Below, in pieces: positions 50,871 to 64,000 of a DNA stretch of 64,000 nt (the first letter of the stretch is position 1; each line of letters starts with the position of its first letter). This DNA is from Sapria himalayana (lineage: Eukaryota; Streptophyta; Magnoliopsida; Malpighiales; Rafflesiaceae), in the NCBI GenBank assembly GCA_029783825.1, contig JAREIK010018613.1, forward strand, positions 1-64,000, written 5' to 3'. Below the pieces are notes generated by a model. That model was not told the origin of the DNA. It ran no database searches and saw nothing but the letters and a program-made list of their open reading frames with translations. The position numbers were made by a program, and so were the translations under genes.

Positions 50871-53735
50871 ATATTGTAATTAATATTTAATAAAAATAAA
50901 TGAATAAATAATTAAAATGAATATTTTAAATTATAATGAAAAAAATAATATTGAAATTTATTATTTATTTTTTAGGGTATACCAGTTTAAAAGGATTATC
51001 TATTTAGTGTTTTCAAGATTTCAGAATTATTGATTTAAGTGTTTAGGCACTTAGTAGTTTATATGATTTATTTAAACAATGAAATAACAAAAAAATTATT
51101 TTTGATATTTTCTCACATTTTCAAATTGTGAAAATTTTTTTATTTAAAATTTTTTTTAAAAAAATGGGAATACAATGTTTTGTAATAAGAATCATTATAA
51201 TTATATATAATATAAACTAAATATAAATTATTTTATTGATAGATATGATATCAATTATCAAAAAATAAATTAATATGCTATTATTAATATGATCGATATA
51301 AATTAAAAGATAATTGCAAAACTTAAAATTATTCAAAATCAAAGTAAAATTTATTACCAAATAATAATTTTTGTTTTTTAGTTTTTGCTTCTTTTTATGA
51401 CCTTATTTTTTTTTTATGAAAAATAAATTATTTAAATTATATTTAAAGTTTACGAGTTTAAAGTTTTAAGCATTTAGGGGCTTTTGTGTTTAGGAGTTTA
51501 TAGATTTAAGTGTTTAGGCATTTAGTGGTCTATAAGTTTTATTTAAACAATGATATAACAAAAAATTTATTTTTATTTTTTTTTTGTAATTTTTGAAGGT
51601 TATAACCTTTGAAAATATAAAAATTTTTAAATTTTTTTTCAAATGTAAATATAATATTTAGTTTTAATAATCTTAATAAATATAACTCATTTAAATTCAA
51701 TATAAATAATCACATTGCTAGATATTATAATAATGATCAATAAATAAATTAATAAACTATTATTAATAATATAGATATTATTTAAAATATATTTGCAAAA
51801 TCTAAATTTATTCAAAATCAAAGTATATATTACTAAATAATAATTTTTTTAATATTTTGCTTTATTTATAAGTTTATATTTTTGTTATTAAAAATAAATT
51901 ATTTAAATTATATTTGTCTTCCTCATAATTTATTTTGTAATTTATAATTCTATAAAAATAAACAAATATATAACTAAAATAAATATTTAGAATTATAATG
52001 AATACAAATAAAATTGAGATTTATTATTTATTATTAAGGATATACATGTTTAATGGTTTAAGTATTTAGGTGTTTTGGGGCTTAGTCATTTAAGTGTTTA
52101 TTCCTTAAGTGATTTTATCTAGTTTTTGAATGTTATAACCTTTGAAAATATAATAATTTTTAATTTTTTTTAAAATGTGAATATAATATTTAGTTATAAT
52201 AATCTTGTTAATTATATATAATGTAAAATCAAGATAAAAATTTTATTAATAGATATTATAATAATGATCAATAAATAAATCAATAAACTATTATAAATTA
52301 GAATGATATAAATTAAAATATAATTGCAAAATCTAATATTATTCAAAATTAAATTAAAATAAATTAGTAAATAATAATATTTTGTTTTAAAAATTTAGCA
52401 TCTTTTTATGATCTTATATTTTTTTGATAAAAATTAAATTATTTATATTATATCTATCTCACTAATAATTTATTTTGTAATTAATATTTCTATAAAAATA
52501 AACTGATAAATAATTAAAATAAATATTTAAAATTATAATGAATACTAATAAAAAAGATATTTATTATATATTATTTAGAGTATACTAATTTAAAGGCTTA
52601 TGTATTTATGGGCTTCAGGGTTTAGTACTTTAGTCATTAAGAATTTAGGAATTTTGTGGTTTATAGATTTTAATTAAAAAATCTAATAACAAAAAAAATT
52701 ATTTTTTTATTTTTTCTTATTTTCAAAGGTTATAACCTTTGAAAACATAATAATTTTTAAATTTTTTTAAAATGTGAAAAAATTATTTCGTTATCATAAT
52801 CTAAATAAATATACATTATGTAAATTCAATATAAATAATTTATATTATAGATATTATGATGACGATAATAAAATAAATTAATAAACTATTATTAAAAAGA
52901 TAGATATTAAATAAAATTTATTTGCAAAACCTAAAATGATTCAAAATCAAAGTAAAATATATTAATAAGATATATATTAAATAAAACTATTATTAATAAG
53001 ATACAGGTTTAAAAGATTATATATTTAGGAGTTTTGGGATTTAAGAATTTAATTATTTAAGTGTTTAGGCATTTAGTATTTTATAGGTTTTATTTAAAAA
53101 ATAAAATAACAAAAAAAATTTTTTATTATTTTTTCTCATTTTTGAAGGATATAACCTCTGAAACTATAACAAAATTTAAATTTTTTTTAATGTGAATACT
53201 ATATTTAGTTATGATAGTCTTAATATTTATATATCATGTAAATTCAATATAATCAAATATATTGATATATATTATAATAATGATCATACAAAAGATTAAT
53301 AAACAATTATTAATAAGATAAATATTGTTTAAAATATATTTACAAAACCTAAAATGATTCAAAATCAAATTGAAATATTTTATAAATATTAATTTTAATT
53401 TGTTAAATTTTTGTATCCATTTATAAGCTTATATATTTTTTGACGAAAGATAAATTATTTAAATTATATTTGCCTCACTATTAATTTATTTTTTAATTTA
53501 TTTTTCAATAAAAATAATCTAATAAATAATTAAAATGTATATATAAAATTATAATGAATACTAATAAAAATGAGATTTATGATTAATTATTTAGGGTATG
53601 CCTATTTAATGGTTTAAGTTTATTGTTGTTTTGGGGTTAATCAGTTTCTTGATTTATATATTTACACATTTAGGTGTTTATAGGTTTTATTTAATCAATG
53701 AAATAACAAAAAATTTATTTTTATGAATTTTCGTG

Positions 53736-53763
53736 ATTTTCAAAGGTTATAACCTTTGAAAAT
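53736..53763. repeat. 28-bp perfect palindrome
   Basis: Same satellite dyad, perfect, next to the theta tract (anchor 53680). Confidence 0.9.
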
Positions 53764-56130
53764 ATAATAATTTTATAATAGTTCTAAAATATGAATACAG
53801 TACTTAGTTATAATAAACTTAATAATTATATTTGATGTAAATTCAATATAAAAAATTTTATTAATATATATTATTTTGATGATCAAAAATAAATTAATAA
53901 ACTATTATTAATAAGATAGATATTAATACAAATATATTTGTAGAACCCAAAATAATTCAAAATCAAAGTAAATTATATTACTAAATAAAAATTTCAAATT
54001 TTTGAAATTTTGTTTATTTTTATAAGCTTGTATCTTTTTTCATAAAAAATAATTTATTTAAATTATATGTCTCGCTCATTATTTATTTTGTAATTAATAT
54101 TTCTAAAAAAATAAACTAAAAAATAATTAAAATGAATATATAAAATTATAATTAAAACAAATAAAAATGAGATTTATTATTTATTATTTAGGTTATATAG
54201 GTTTAATGGTTTAAGTATTTAGGGGGTTTTGGGGTTTATGAGTCTAGAGATCTAAATGTTTAGGCATTTAGTGGTTTATAAGTTTTATTTAAATAATAAA
54301 ATAAAAAAAAAATTATTTTTGTGATTTTTTATCATTTTTGAAGGTTATAACCTTTGAAAATGTAATAATTTTTAATTTTTTTTTTCAAATGTAAATATAA
54401 TATTTAGTTATAGTAATCTTAATAATTATAAGACATTTAAATTACATATAAGTAATTTTATGGTTAGATATTATAAAATTGATCAAATAATAAATTAATA
54501 AACTATCCTTAATAATATTGATAGCAATTAAAATATAATTGCAAGAACGTATATATAATGCTTCAAACTCAAAGTAAAATATATTATTAAATAATAATTT
54601 TTTTATTTTTAAATATTTACTTCTTTTTATAAGCTGATATTTTTATTTTGATTAAAAATAAATTATTAAAATTATAGTTGCCTCTCTCATTATTTATTTT
54701 GTAATTAATATTTCTATAAAAAATAAACAAATAAATAATTAAAATCAATATTTAAAATTATAATGAATACAAATTAAAATGAGATTTATGATTTATTAAA
54801 TGTGGTATCTCGGTTTAAAGGTTTTATTATTTAAGAGTTTTGTCATTTAGGAGTTTATCAATTTATGTTTTTTGGTATTTAGTGGTTTATAGGTTTTATT
54901 TATATAATAAAAATAAAAAATTTTTTTTTAGATTTTTTTTGATTTCAAAGGTTATAACCTTTGAAAATAAAATAATTTTTAAAATTCTTTGAAATGTGAA
55001 TACTATATATAATTATATTAATCTTACTAATTATATATCATATAAATTCAATATAAACAATTTTAATGATAGATATTATAATAATGATCAAAAATTAAAT
55101 TAATAAACTATTATTAATAATATAAATATTAATTAAAATATAGTTACATAACACAAAATGATTCAAAATCAAATTAAAATATATTACTAAATAATAATAT
55201 TTAATTTTTAAATTGTTTTTTATAATATTAATTTTGTTTATTAAAAATAAATTATTTAAATAATATTTGTCTTACTCGAAATTTATTTTTTAATTAATTT
55301 TTCTAAAAAATTAAACTATAAATAATTAAAATGAATATTTAAAATTATAATAAATAGAAATAAAAATGAGATTTATTATTTATTAATCAGTATATATATG
55401 TTAAAATGTTTATATATTTAGGGGTTTAGTGGGTTATGAGCTTACTAATTTAAGTAAGTAAGCATTTAATGGTATATAGGTTTTATTTAAAAAATTAAAT
55501 AACTAAAAATTTATTTTTATTATTTTTTATCATTTTTTAAGATTATAACCTTTAAAAATATAATAATTTTTAAATTTTAATCAAAAGTGAATACAATATT
55601 TATTTATAATAATCATAATAATTATATATCATATAAATTCAATATAAACAATTTTATTGATAGATATTCTAATAATTAACAAAAAATAAATTAATAATCT
55701 ATTATGAATAATTATTGATAATACTTAAAATATAATATCAAAACCTAAAATGATTCAAAATCAAAGCAAAATATATTACTAAATAATAATTATTTGTTTT
55801 GAAATTTTTATTCTTTTTATAACCTTATCAATTTTTTGATTAAAAATAATTTTTATAAATTATATTTTTAACTCATAATTTATTTTATAATTAATACATA
55901 TTTAAAAATAAAAAACGAAACAATCAAATTAATTTTTTAAATTATAATGAAAATAAATAAAAATGAAATTTATTAATTATTATTTACGGTATACCGATTT
56001 AAAGGATTATCTATATAGACGTATCGAGATTTTATAGTTAAGTGATTTAAATGCTTAGGTATTTAGTGGTGTATATGTTTTATTTAAACAATAGAATAAC
56101 AAAGAAAAAATATATTTTTTTATTTTTTAC

Positions 56131-56158
56131 ATTTTCAAAGGTTATAACCTTTGAAAAT
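56131..56158. repeat. 28-bp perfect palindrome
   Basis: Same satellite dyad, perfect, next to the delta tract (anchor 56072). Confidence 0.9.
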
Positions 56159-56596
56159 ATAATAATTTTAAAATTTTTTTCAAAAGTGAATACAATATTT
56201 AGTTATAATAATCATTATATTTATATATCATATAAATTCAATATAATCATTTTTATTGATAAATATTCTAAACATGATGAAAAAATAACTTAGAAATCTA
56301 TAATTAATAAGATAGATATCAATTAAAATATAATTACAAAACCTAAAATGATTCAGAAGTAAAGCAAAATATATTACTATAAGATAATTTTTTATTTGGA
56401 AATTTTTTTTTCTTTTAAAAAGTGTATCTATAATTTTTTGATGAAAAATAATTTAGATAAATTATATTCGTGTAACTCATAAATTATTTTGTAATTAATA
56501 TTTTTATAAAAATAAACAAATAAATAATTAAAATGAATATTTAATATTATAATTGAAAATAATGAGATTTATTATTTATTATTTAGGGTATACCAG

Positions 56597-56612
56597 TCTA
56601 ATTTAAATTAGA
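56597..56612. repeat. 16-bp palindrome of the beta-monomer insertion (right arm)
   Basis: TCTAATTTAAATTAGA, perfect, in the beta monomer with anchor 56822, at the same internal position as in the left arm. Confidence 0.85.
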
Positions 56613-58206
56613 TCTATGTTACAAATAATTTATCTTGTAATTAAAATTTCTATAAAAATAAACTGAAAATTAATAAAAATAAAAATTTAAAATTTATACT
56701 GAATAAAAATTAAAATGATATTTATGATTTATTATTAATATATACTAGTTTAATGGTTTAAGTATTTAGAGGTTATATCTTTTAGGAGTTTAGCGATTTA
56801 GGTTTTTAGGCATTTAGTGGTTTATTGGTTTTATTTAATCAATAAAATAACAAAAAAATTTGTAATTTTTTCTCATTTTCATAGGTTATAACCTTTGTAA
56901 ATATAATATTATTTAAAATTTTTTGAAATGTGAATATAATATTTAGTTATAATAATATTATTAATTATATATAATATAAATTCAATATAAAAAACTTTAT
57001 TGATAGATATTATAATAATGATTAAAAATTAAATTAATAAACTATTAATAATAAGATATTTATTAATTAAAAGATATTTATAAAACCCAAATTGATTCAA
57101 AATTAATTAAAATATATTTCTGGATAATAATTTTTAATTTTTAAATTTTTACTTCTTTTATAAGCGTATTTTTTTTTGATTAAAAATAAATTATTTTAAT
57201 TATATTTGTCGCACTCATAATTTATTTTATAATAAATATTTTTATAAAAATAAACTAATAAATAATTATAATAAATATATAAACTATAATAAATAGAAAT
57301 TATAATTAGATTTATTAATTATTATGTATTATAAAGTAGTTTAATGGTTCATGTATTTAGGTATTACGGGGTGTGTTTACTGATTTAATTATGTATGCAT
57401 TTAGTGGTTTATAGGTTTTAATTAAAAAATAAAATAACAAAACATTTATTTTTATTATTTTTAGATATTTTTAAAGGGTATAACCTTTGTAAATATAATA
57501 ATTTTTATATTTTTTTCAAAAGTGAATAGAAATATTTAGTAATAATAATCAATATATTTATATATCATATTTCAACAAAAACAATTTTAGCTATAAATAT
57601 TCTAATAATGATCAAAAAATAAATTAATAATCTATTATTAATAAAATAGATATCAATTAAAATATAATTAAAAAACATAAAATGATTCATAAGCAAAGCA
57701 AAATATATTACTATATAATAATTTTTTGTTTTGAAATTTTTTTTTATTTTAAAAAGTTTATCTATATTTTATTGATTAAAAATAATTTACATAAATTATA
57801 TTTTTCTAATTCATAATTTACTTTTTAATTAATATTTATATAAAAATAAAAAATGAATAATTAAAATGAATATTAAAAATTATAATGAAAAAAAAATGAG
57901 ATTTATTATTTATTATTTTGTGTAAACCAGATTAATTTAAGTTATATCTGTCTCACCAATAATTTATTTTGTAATTAATATTTCTATAAAAATAAACTGA
58001 TAAATAATTAAAATAAAAATTTACAATTATACTGAATAAAAATTAAAATGAGATTTATGATTTATTATTAATGTATACCAGTTTAATGGTTTAAGTATTT
58101 TGTGGTTTTGTCATTTAGAAGTTTAGCGATTTATGTTTTTAGGGATTTAGAGATTTATAGGTTTTTTTAAACAATAAAATGACACAAAAAATTGTAATTT
58201 TTTGTC

Positions 58207-58234
58207 ATTTTCAAAGGTTATAACCTTTGAAAAT
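58207..58234. repeat. 28-bp perfect palindrome
   Basis: Same satellite dyad, perfect, next to the beta tract (anchor 58156). Confidence 0.9.
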
Positions 58235-58866
58235 TTAATAATATTTATAATTTTCTGAAATTTGAATACAATATATAATTATAATAATTTTAATAAGTCT
58301 ATATCATATAAAATAAATGTAACCAATTTTATTGATAGATATTATAAAAATGATCAAAAATTAAATTAATAAACTATTTATAATAAGATTGATAATAATT
58401 AAAAAATATTTACAAAACCCAAATTGATTCAAAATTAAAGTAAAATATATTAGTTGATAATAATTTTTAATTTTTACTAATACTTCTTTTATACTTCTTT
58501 TAAAATCGTATATATATTTTTTGAATAAAAATAAATTATTTAAATTATATGTGTCGAACTCATAATTTATTTTGTAATAAAAATTTTTATAAAAATAAAC
58601 TAATAATAATTAAAAAGAATATTTAAAATAGTAATAAATTGAAATAAAATTTCAATTTATTATTTATTAAGTAGTATATAGCGGTTTAATGGTTTATGTA
58701 TTTAGGCATTATGGGATTTAAAAGTTTACTGATATAATTGTGTATGCATTTAGTTGTTTATAGGTTTTATTTAAAAAATAAAATAACATAAAATTTATTT
58801 TTATTATTTTTTCATATTTCTAAAGGTATATCATATAAATTTTTAATATAAACATATATTTATATT

Positions 58867-58966
58867 ATTGGTAAACTTTGAAAGATAATAATTTTTAATT
58901 TTTAATTTTTAATTTTATTGGTAAACTTTGAAAGATAATAATTTTTAATTTTTTTTCAAAAGTGAA
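58867..58966 (-). repeat. 50-bp local tandem duplication
   Basis: 'attggtaaactttgaaagat' begins at 58867 and again at 58917, each followed by 'aataatttttaatttt'. The surrounding monomer also has a disrupted palindrome here, so the event hit the dyad region. Confidence 0.85.
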
Positions 58967-61900
58967 TTCAATATTTAGTTATAATAATCATTATATTTAT
59001 ATATCATATAAATTCAATATAAATAATTTTATTGGTAAATCTTTTAATAATGATCAAAAAAATAAATTAATAAACTATTATTAATAAGATAGATATCAAT
59101 TAAAATATAATTACAAAATCTAAAATGATTCAGCAGAACAAAATATATTACTATATAATAAATTTTAGTTTTTAAAGTTTTTATTTTTTTGATAAGTTTA
59201 TCTATATTTTTCGATAAAAAATAATTTATATAAATTATATATGTCTAACTCTTAATTTATTTGGTAATTAATATTTATATAAAAATAAATAAATAAATAA
59301 TTAAAATGAATATTTTAAATTATAATGAAAAAATTAATATTGAGATTTATTATTTATTATTTATGGTATACTATTTTAAAAGAATTATCTTTTTAGGGTT
59401 TTAGAGATTTAGGAGTTATTGATTTAAGTATTTAGGCTTTTAGTGGTTTATAAGATTTATTTAAATAATGAAATAATAAAAAAATTATTTTTGATATTTT
59501 CTCACATTTTCAAAGGTATAACCTTTGAAAACATAATAATTTTAAAATTTTTTAAAGATGTGAATACAATATTTTGTAATAAAAATCATTATAATTATAT
59601 ATAATCTTAACAAAATATAAAGAATTTTATTGATAGATATTAAATCAATTATCAAAAAATAAATAAATATGCTATTATTAATATGATAGATATAAATTAA
59701 AATATAAGTGCAAAACCTAAAATTATTCAAAATCAATGAAAAATTTATTACTAAATAATAATTTTTGTTTTTTAGTTTTTCCTTCTTTTTATAAGCTTAT
59801 ATATTTTTTTGATGAAAAATAAATTATTTAAATTAAATTTGTATCACTCATAATTTATTTGGTAATTAATATTTTAATAAATTATTTAAATTATATTTAA
59901 TGTTTACGAGCTTAAAGGTTTATGTATTTCGGGGCTTTTGTGTTGAGTTTAGAGATTTAAGTATTTATATATTTAATGGTTTATATATTTTATTTAAAGA
60001 ATGATATAACATAAAATTTAATTTTTTTATTTTTTTTAATTTTTGAAGGTTATATCGTTTGAAAATATAATAATTTTTAAATTTTTTTCAAATGTAAATA
60101 GAATATTTTATTATAATAATCTTCATAAATATAAATCATTTAAATTCAATATAAATAATTACATTGCTAGATATTATAATAATGATCAAAAAATAAATTA
60201 ATAAACTATTATTAATAAAATAGTTATTATTTAAAAAGTATTTGCATAATCTAAATTTATTCAAATCAAAGTAAAATATATTACTAAATAATAATTTTTT
60301 TTTATGTTTTGCTTTTTTTATAAGTTTATATTTTTGTTATTAAAAAGAAATTATTTAAATTATATTTGTCTTACTCATAATTTATTTTGTAATTTATAAT
60401 TCAATAATCATAAACTAATAAATAATTAAAATGAATATTTAAAATTATAATGAATACAAATAAAATTGAGATTTATTATTTATTATTCAGTATATACTAG
60501 TTTAATGGTTTAAGTATTTAGGTGTTTTGTGGTTTAGGAGTATAGTGATTTAATTGTTTATACCTTTGGTGATTTATAGTTTTTATTTAAAGAATGAAAA
60601 AACAAAAAATTTAATTTTTTGATTTTTTTTAAATTTTAAAGGTTGTAACCTTTGAAAATATAATAATTTTAATTTTATATAATGTAAACTCAATATAAAT
60701 AATTCTATTGATAGATATTATAATAATGATCAATAAATAAATTAATAAATTTGAATTAATAAGAATTATATAAATTAAAATATAATTGTATAATCTAAAA
60801 TGATTCAAAATCAAAAAAGATATATTATTAAATAATAACCTTTTATTTTTAAAATTGCGCCTCTTTTTATCAGCATTTTTTTATAAGAAATAAATTATTT
60901 AAATTATATATGTCGCACTAATAATTTATTTTGTAATTAATATTTCTATAAAAATAAACTGATAAATAATTAAAATGAATATTTAAAATTATAATGAATA
61001 CTATTAAAGCTGAGATTTATGATTTATTATTTAAACTATACTATTTTAATGTTTTAAGTATTTATGGGCTTCGTGGTTTAGGAGTTTAGACATTTTAGTT
61101 TTTAGTCATTTAGTGGTTTATAGGTTTTATATAAAAAATAAAATAACAAAAAAATTATTTTTGTTATTTTTTCTCATTTTTGAAGGTTATATCATTTGAA
61201 AATATAATAATTTTTATTTTTTTTGAAAAGTGAATACAATATGAAGTTATAATAATCATAATAATTATATATAATATAAATTCAATATAACCTATTTTAT
61301 TGATATTTATTATAATAATGATCATAAAAAAGTAATAACCAATTAGTAATAAGATAAATATTGTTTAAAATATATTTGCAAAACCTAAAATGATTTAAAA
61401 TCAAAGTGAAATATTTCACTATATATTAATTTTAAATTTTTAAATTTTTGTATACATTTATAAGCCTATATATTTTTTGATGAAAAATAAATTATTTAAA
61501 TTATATTTGTCTCACTAATAATTTATTTTTTAATTTATATTTCAATAAAGTTAAAATAATAAATAATTAAAATGTATATTAAAAATTATAATGAATACTA
61601 AAAAATGAGATTTATGATTTATTATTTAGGGTATAACTATTTAATTGTTTAAGTTTTTTGTGGTTTTGGGGTTAAGGAGTTTATTGATTTATATGTTTAC
61701 ATATTTTCCTGTTTATAGGTTTTATTTAATCAATGAAATAACAATAAATTTATTTTTATGAATTTTAATGATTTTCAATGGTTATAACCTTTAAAAATAT
61801 AATAATTTTTTATATTGTTCTAAAATATGAATATAATACTTAGTTATAATAATCTTAATAATTATATTTGTTGTAGATTCAATATAAAAAAATGTATTAA

Positions 61901-63510
61901 TATTTATTATAATAATGATCGAAAAATAAATTAATAAACTATTATTAGTAAGATATATATTAATTAAAATATATTTGCATTACCTAAAATAATTCAAAAT
62001 GAAAGTAAATTATATTACTAAATAAAATTTAAAATTTTTGAAATTTTGTTTATTTTTATAAGCTTATTTTTTTCATAAAAATTAAATTATTTTAATTATA
62101 TCTGTCTCACTCATTATTTATTTTGTTATTAATATTTCTAGAAAAATAAACTAAAAAATAATTAAAATAAATATTTAAAATTATAATGAAAACAAATAAA
62201 AATGAAATTTATTATTTATTATTAGGTTATATAGGTTTAATGGTTTAAGTATTTAAGGGGTTTTGGGGTTTAGGAGTCTAGAGATTTAAATGTATAGTCA
62301 TTTAGTGGTTTATAAGTTTTATTTAAATAATAAAATAATAAAAAATTATTTTTGTGATTTTTCATAATTTTTGAAGGTAATAACCTAAAATTATAATAAT
62401 TTTTAAATTTTTTTCAAATGTAAATATAATATTTAGTTATAATAATTTAATAATTATAAGACATTTTAATTGAATTTAAGTAATTTTATTGTTCGATATT
62501 ATAAAAATGATCAAATAATAAATTAATAAACTATAAATAATAAGATTGATCGCAATTGAAATATAATTGCAAAACCTATATATAATGATTCAAAATCAAA
62601 GTAAAATATGTTACTAAATTATAATTTTTTGTTATTAAATTTTTACTTCTTTATATAAGCATATTTTTTTTTGATTAAAAATAAATTATTAAAATTAGAT
62701 TAGTCTCCCTCATTATTTATTTTGTGATTGATATTTCTATAAAAAATAAACTAATAAATAATTAAAATAAATATTTAAAATTTTAATGAATACAAATTAA
62801 AATGAGATTTATGATTTATTATATATGGTATGTTGGTTTAATAGTTTGATTATTTAGTGGTTTATAGATTTTATATATATAATAAAAATTTAAAATTCCA
62901 TTTTTGAATTTTTCTGATTATCAAAGTTTATAACATTTGAAAATAAAATAATTTTTAAAATTTTTTGAAATTTGAATACCATGTATAATTATAATAATCT
63001 TACTAATTATATATCATATAAATTCAATATAAATAATTTTAATGATCGATAGTATAATAATGATCAAAATTTAAATTAATAAACTCTTATTAATATTATA
63101 AATATTAATTAAAATATATTTAAATAACACAAAATGATTCAAAATCAAATCAAAATATATTACTAAAAAATAATATTTAATTTTTAAAATTTTGATTCTT
63201 TTTATAAGCTTATTTTTTTTATTAAAATAAATTATTTAAATAATATTTGTCTCACTCCAAATTTATTTTGTAATTAATTTTTCTAAAAAATAAACTATTA
63301 ATAATTAAAATGAATATTTAAAATTATAATAAATAAAATAAAAATGAGATTTATAATTAATTAAGTAGTACATAGCTGTTAAAAGGTTTATGTATTTAGG
63401 GGTTTCGGTATTTATGAGCTTACTGATTTATTTAAGTAAGCAATTAATGATCTATAGTTTTTATTTAAAAAATGAAATAACAAAAAATTTATTTTTTTTA
63501 TTTTTTTCAC

Positions 63511-63538
63511 ATTTTCAAAGGTTATAACCTTTGAAAAT
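63511..63538. repeat. 28-bp perfect palindrome
   Basis: Same satellite dyad, perfect, next to the epsilon tract (anchor 63454). Confidence 0.9.
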
Positions 63539-64000
63539 GTAATAATTTTAAATTTTTTTCAAAAGTGAATACAATATTTAGTTATAATAATCATTATATT
63601 TATATATCATATAATTTCAATATAAACATTTTTATTGATAAATATTCTAATAATGATGAAAAAATAACATAATAATCTATTATTAATAATATAAATATCA
63701 ATTAAAATATATTTAGAAAACCTAAAATGATTCAGAAGCAAAGCAAAATATATTACTATATAATAATTGTTTGTTTTGTAATTTTTTTTTCTAATAAAAA
63801 GTTTATCTATATTATTTTGATGAAAAATAATTTATATAAATTATATTTTTGTAACTCATAATTTATTTTGTATTTAATATTTATATAAAAATATACAAAT
63901 AAATTATTAAATTTGAATATTTAAAATTAAAATGAAAAAAAATAAGATTTATTCTTTATTATTTAGGATATACTGGTTTAATTTAAATTAGATCCGTCTC

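Larger units (their letters stand above)
50432..57412 (-). repeat. Most complete HOR copy (12 monomers, 6.98 kb)
   Basis: Read from high to low coordinate: alpha 57412, beta 56822, delta 56072, epsilon 55476, zeta 54889, eta 54277, theta 53680, iota-short 53082, kappa 52662, lambda 52118 (tract truncated), mu 51532, nu 51060, next alpha 50431. Alpha-to-alpha is 6,981 bp. All twelve classes are present once and in order, so I use this copy as the reference HOR. Iota-to-kappa spacing is only 420 bp and mu-to-nu 472 bp, matching the short monomers of the left arm. Confidence 0.8.
40023..64000 (-). repeat. A+T-rich satellite array, right arm (reverse orientation)
   Basis: Same monomer family as 1-37606 but on the opposite strand: octamer tracts now read TTTAG-type on the plus strand and the module order is reversed. 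Tract-start anchors (high end of each monomer) lie at about 40071, 40663, 40963, 41880, 42411, 43060, 43660, 44256, 45006, 45537, 46123, 46720, 47308, 47908, 48502, 49098, 49840, 50431, 51060, 51532, 52118, 52662, 53082, 53680, 54277, 54889, 55476, 56072, 56822, 57412, 58156, 58760, 59450, 59980, 60577, 61122, 61717, 62312, 62859 and 63454. Spacing is mostly 587-600 bp with the same class-specific exceptions as the left arm. The array runs off the window end. No gene is seen. Confidence 0.95.
57413..64000 (-). repeat. Right-arm outer HOR segment R3
   Basis: Read from high to low coordinate: a beta-type end with the 'ctaatttaaattag' junction at about 63977-63993, then epsilon 63454, zeta 62859, eta 62312, theta 61717, iota/kappa fusion 61122, lambda 60577, mu 59980, nu 59450, alpha 58760, beta 58156, joining alpha 57412. 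Delta is missing; the beta body leads straight to an epsilon tract. The fused iota/kappa tract at 61122 shares its sequence plan with the one at 28020 in the left arm. Confidence 0.65.

Noticed and set aside
1..64000. Organellar, bacterial or CRISPR origin suggested by low GC and regular repeats
   Set aside because: No organellar or bacterial genes; repeat units of about 600 bp without short spacers do not fit CRISPR; a plant L1 LINE and plant telomere-like repeats point to nuclear plant DNA.

Overview
The window looks like nuclear DNA of a flowering plant, probably pericentromeric, subtelomeric or other heterochromatin. Three observations support this: (i) about 55 kb is one extremely A+T-rich satellite DNA family (roughly 85% A+T by eye); (ii) it is interrupted by a plant-type L1 LINE with a zinc-knuckle ORF1 and an ORF2 carrying endonuclease, reverse transcriptase and a C-terminal RNase H; (iii) it contains a degenerate tract of the Arabidopsis-type telomere heptamer TTTAGGG. 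I see no host protein-coding gene, tRNA, rRNA or CRISPR array.

Layout. 1-15618: satellite in forward orientation. 15619-21883: a full-length but dead LINE on the minus strand, flanked by a perfect 16-bp target-site duplication (15603-15618 and 21884-21899). 21884-37606: forward satellite again. About 37607-40022: a 2.4-kb non-satellite island, made of an unclassified stretch, a degenerate ~52-bp tandem repeat, an 11-unit interstitial telomere-like tract, and a minus-strand poly(A)-terminated insertion. 40023-64000: the same satellite family in reverse orientation. The window is therefore a large inverted arrangement of one satellite around a small island.

Satellite structure. The monomer is about 590-600 bp, with some 93 copies or partial copies. 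Each has a telomere-like tract in 8-bp phase (CTAAACNC-type), a GGTATACC palindrome, an A+T-rich body with TATAAGCTTATA, a 28-bp perfect palindrome and a second hairpin just after it. Monomers are not interchangeable. I could sort them by their octamer tract into about twelve classes, called here alpha, beta, delta, epsilon, zeta, eta, theta, iota, kappa, lambda, mu and nu. They recur in the same order in both arms, giving a higher-order repeat (HOR) of about 6.2-7.0 kb. The best copies are 30353-36563 (11 monomers, plus orientation) and 50432-57412 (12 monomers, minus orientation). Length-variant monomers (short iota, short mu, beta with an extra duplicated segment) keep their place in the HOR in both arms.

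Nothing here works as a gene network. The interest lies in the architecture: HOR satellite with built-in dyads, polarity reversal, telomere-like sequence at the reversal point, and one identifiable full-length transposon. Class names are mine, assigned by eye; monomer coordinates are anchored on the 'cctata' start of each octamer tract and are good to a few bases.
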